IMG/VR virus record: IMGVR_UViG_3300028840_000579
Location: 1 to 36,860 of that record
Origin: a virus
Strand: one strand, 5' to 3'
Length of the DNA: 36,860 bases
In this document: in pieces, positions 36,644-36,860 of the stretch
Layout of the letters: each line of letters starts with the position of its first letter
How positions within the stretch are numbered: position 1 is the first letter of the stretch
Notes under the pieces: model-generated
Told to the model about the DNA's origin: nothing
The model's input: only the letters and a program-made list of their open reading frames with translations
The model's database searches: none
Made by a program: the position numbers and the translations under genes

Positions 36644-36860
36644 ATGTCAGTATTAAGAAAAATCAAAGACGATAAATATTATACGATAAGGGAGATCCAC
36701 AAAAATCGCTTTTTCTTTTGGTATAAGGATTACGGCTCAATTTGGAGATGTATCTTGAGAGATATTAAGGGAGAGAATATTTTGCAAGCTGAGGTGAGCG
36801 AGAATAATTACCGCAATATTTATCGGATAAAAGGAGAGTATATCAAAAAATATATTAAGC
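36644..36860 (+). CDS. Small basic protein, cut by the window edge; continues at 1-26
   Basis: 72 residues are visible (MSVLRKIKDDKYYTIREIHK..., FFFWYKDYGSIWRCILRD). The frame is open at the right edge. If the 9-base overlap joins the ends, it continues CAA TTT ATG GAC GCT TAA and stops at position 26, for a total of 77 residues. Unknown function, but continuity supports a circular map. See finding on the ends. Confidence 0.55.
   Translation, partial: MSVLRKIKDDKYYTIREIHKNRFFFWYKDYGSIWRCILRDIKGENILQAEVSENNYRNIYRIKGEYIKKYIK

Noticed and set aside
1-36860. Alternative genetic code with UGA read as glycine
   Set aside because: Genes at 8109 and 11259 end cleanly at TGA and long ORFs contain no in-frame TGA; the tRNA-Gly anticodon is UCC, not UCA.
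1-36860. Prophage or temperate module, or diversity-generating retroelement
   Set aside because: No integrase, excisionase, CI/Cro pair, att-like repeat or reverse transcriptase was found.

Overview
The window reads as an essentially complete genome of a tailed double-stranded DNA phage with siphovirus-type morphogenesis genes, about 36.9 kb long. The last 9 bases repeat the first 9, and the open frame that runs off the right edge continues in phase into the left edge and stops at position 26. This fits a circular or terminally redundant map that was opened arbitrarily. Every supported gene lies on the + strand. Base composition is AT-rich. Stops are mostly TAA, with a few TAG and TGA, so the standard bacterial code applies. 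Almost no gene has a Shine-Dalgarno sequence; most starts follow AT-rich leaders of the TTAATTAAT...TATG type. That points to a host with SD-independent initiation, but the host cannot be named from the sequence alone. No integrase, repressor/integrase pair, DNA polymerase, helicase or primase was recognised, so the phage is probably virulent and leans on host replication.

Layout. 0.03-5.0 kb: a promoter, then recombination and DNA-processing genes: ERF-type annealing protein, PD-(D/E)XK exonuclease, RusA-like resolvase, NinG-like HNH protein and a ParB-domain protein, mixed with small zinc-ribbon and unknown proteins. 5.0-9.6 kb: a Mom-like adenine-modification enzyme, tRNA-Gly(UCC), a HExxH protein, small and large terminase, two zinc ribbons, a sigma-region-4-like regulator and a C5-cytosine methyltransferase. 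9.7-14.4 kb: portal, MuF-type head protein, a structured RNA, scaffold and an SU10/DUF5309-like major capsid protein. 14.5-18.7 kb: a 1,354-residue modular fiber-like protein and a small protein. 18.8-31.9 kb: a holin-like protein, connector, head closure, tail completion and terminator, tail tube, frameshifted tail-assembly chaperones, tape measure, Dit-like and Tal-like proteins, a receptor-binding/baseplate protein and small tail proteins. 32.3-33.2 kb: amidase endolysin and a small membrane protein.

33.2-36.9 kb is a control region rich in non-coding signals. It holds a rod-like inverted repeat; a promoter, short RNA and terminator cassette; a terminator with an alternative anti-terminator pairing; operator-like arrays; DnaA-box-like GTTATCC(C/A)CA sites; and three strong promoters. 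These serve a winged-helix-like regulator, a PD-(D/E)XK-like nuclease, a membrane 3D-domain protein and small unknown genes. A compact pseudoknot-capable RNA element follows at about 36.37-36.46 kb.

The most interesting signals are: the predicted ~70-nt small RNA whose 3' part is complementary to the leaders of three nearby genes; the 36.4 kb RNA element; the 12.1 kb structured RNA with an alternative terminator; and an apparent complete absence of CATG and GCGC beside an excess of GATC, in a phage that carries both Mom-like and Dcm-like DNA modification genes.
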